Assembly: GCA_002483865.1 (NCBI GenBank)
Contig: DLIT01000053.1
Location: 7,052-22,386, forward strand
Direction: 5' to 3'
Length of the DNA: 15,335 nt
Source: Brevundimonas sp. UBA7635
GTDB lineage: Bacteria > Pseudomonadota > Alphaproteobacteria > Caulobacterales > Caulobacteraceae
Of this stretch, positions 14,836-15,335 are shown piece after piece. Under the pieces are notes generated by a model. That model did no database searches and had not been told where the DNA came from. It saw nothing but the letters and a program-made list of their open reading frames with translations. Made by a program: the position numbers and the translations under genes. The first letter of the stretch is position 1; each line of letters opens with the position of its first letter.

Positions 14836-14870
14836 GCAAGACCTTGCTATTTCCGTCACCTATCCGTCAA
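14836..14870 (-). promoter_or_regulatory. Possible promoter/operator region upstream of the MFS gene
   Basis: On the minus strand TTGACG (14870-14865), overlapping the hrpB stop, resembles an alphaproteobacterial -35 box. TGACGGA occurs twice, at 14869-14863 and 14858-14852, spaced eleven bases. Further down, GCAAG (14836-14840) and CTTGC (14843-14847) form a short near-palindrome. No good -10 box is seen, so this is a weak call. Confidence 0.3.
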
Positions 14871-15335
14871 GTTCCCCGGGGCTTGGCCCTGTTGGTGGCT
14901 TCGGCATTGGCTGGGTCCTCCGGCCAAGGGTGGCGGGGATAGCGCCCACGCATCTCGCTGCGTACCGCAGCCCAGGAACCGGCCCAGAAACCCGGCAGGT
15001 CGCGCGTGACCTGGACCGGTCGCCGCGCCGGCGACAGGAGACTGAGCGTCAGGGGCACCCGGCCGCCGCCCACCGTGGGATGCTGCTTCAGGCCGAACAG
15101 CTCCTGTACCCGAATCTCGACGCGGGGCCCGCCCTCGGCCTCATAGTCGATGGCTGCGGACCCCAGCGGGGTGACCAGCCGCGCCGGTGCCAGCTGATCC
15201 AGCTGCGCGTGCCGATCCCACGGGATCAGGCCCCTCAGCGCCTCAGCCAGGCTGCGATCCGTCACCTCGGACAGCGCCCGGACCTGATTCAGCAAGGGCC
15301 ATAGCCAGTCTTCGCGGCAGGCCAACAGGGCTTCG
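14867..15335 (-). CDS. hrpB: ATP-dependent helicase HrpB, C-terminal end only (5' part beyond window)
   Basis: About 155 C-terminal residues of a protein that is normally around 820 residues; the DEAH helicase core lies off the right edge. The visible part matches the HrpB C-terminal domain: a stretch ending in ALRGLIPWDRHAQLDQLAP, then SAAIDYEAEGGPRVEIRVQELFGL, GGGRVPLTLSLLSPARRPVQVTRDL, the PGFWAGSWAAVRSEMRGRYPRHPWPEDP block and a short tail. The frame is open to base 15335. HrpB is a DEAH/DExH-box RNA helicase-like protein of uncertain cellular role. It is followed by the MFS gene on the same strand after 50 bases. Confidence 0.93.
   Translation of the reverse strand, partial: EALLACREDWLWPLLNQVRALSEVTDRSLAEALRGLIPWDRHAQLDQLAPARLVTPLGSAAIDYEAEGGPRVEIRVQELFGLKQHPTVGGGRVPLTLSLLSPARRPVQVTRDLPGFWAGSWAAVRSEMRGRYPRHPWPEDPANAEATNRAKPRGT

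Overview
The window looks like chromosomal, housekeeping-rich DNA from a high-GC alphaproteobacterium, most likely a member of the Caulobacterales. This placement is a judgement from protein style, from the frequent GTG and TTG starts, and from the gene set; no database search was possible. Coding density is very high. Every intergenic gap is under about 150 bases, most junctions overlap by 1-4 bases, and I see no transposase, integrase, tRNA, rRNA or CRISPR array.

Left block, minus strand (1-4960): dapA, smpB, mrcA and prfB are read leftward in that order. dapA and smpB are joined by a TGATG overlap. mrcA ends at a strong intrinsic terminator (1041-1073), after which prfB (release factor 2) starts. 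prfB runs off the left edge and carries a classical autoregulatory +1 frameshift site at codon 23/24. Directly upstream of that site's internal Shine-Dalgarno sequence is a perfect 9-bp hairpin, the least expected signal in the window. Divergent from dapA is a periplasmic lytic transglycosylase (slt, 5058-7106). DapA (meso-DAP precursor), PBP1A (synthesis) and Slt (turnover) give this part a cell-wall theme, while SmpB and RF2 both act on translation termination or ribosome rescue.

Middle block, minus strand (7103-10267): a tightly coupled four-gene operon encodes a TetR-family regulator, a periplasmic binding protein, a FecCD-type permease and an ATPase. All three junctions are 4-base overlaps (TTGA, ATGA, ATGA). 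It is an iron-siderophore/haem/cobalamin-type importer whose substrate cannot be read from sequence. The TetR gene diverges from a membrane glycosyltransferase gene, and the gap between them holds a perfect TATAAT box overlapped upstream by a TAACAG repeat and inverted repeat, a plausible TetR operator.

Right block: the plus-strand group (10413-13530) is a GT2 membrane glycosyltransferase, a class I SAM-dependent RNA methyltransferase and a TrmH/SpoU-family ribose methyltransferase, the last two coupled by TAATG. It converges on an MFS transporter of the metabolite:H+ symporter type (minus), which lies just downstream of the C-terminal end of hrpB (ATP-dependent helicase), cut by the right edge.

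I did not find an obviously new multi-gene system. The observations most worth following are the hairpin at the prfB frameshift site, the TetR-led transport operon with its candidate operator, a perfect 14-bp inverted repeat inside slt, and two convergent gene pairs that each share one CTAG for both stop codons.
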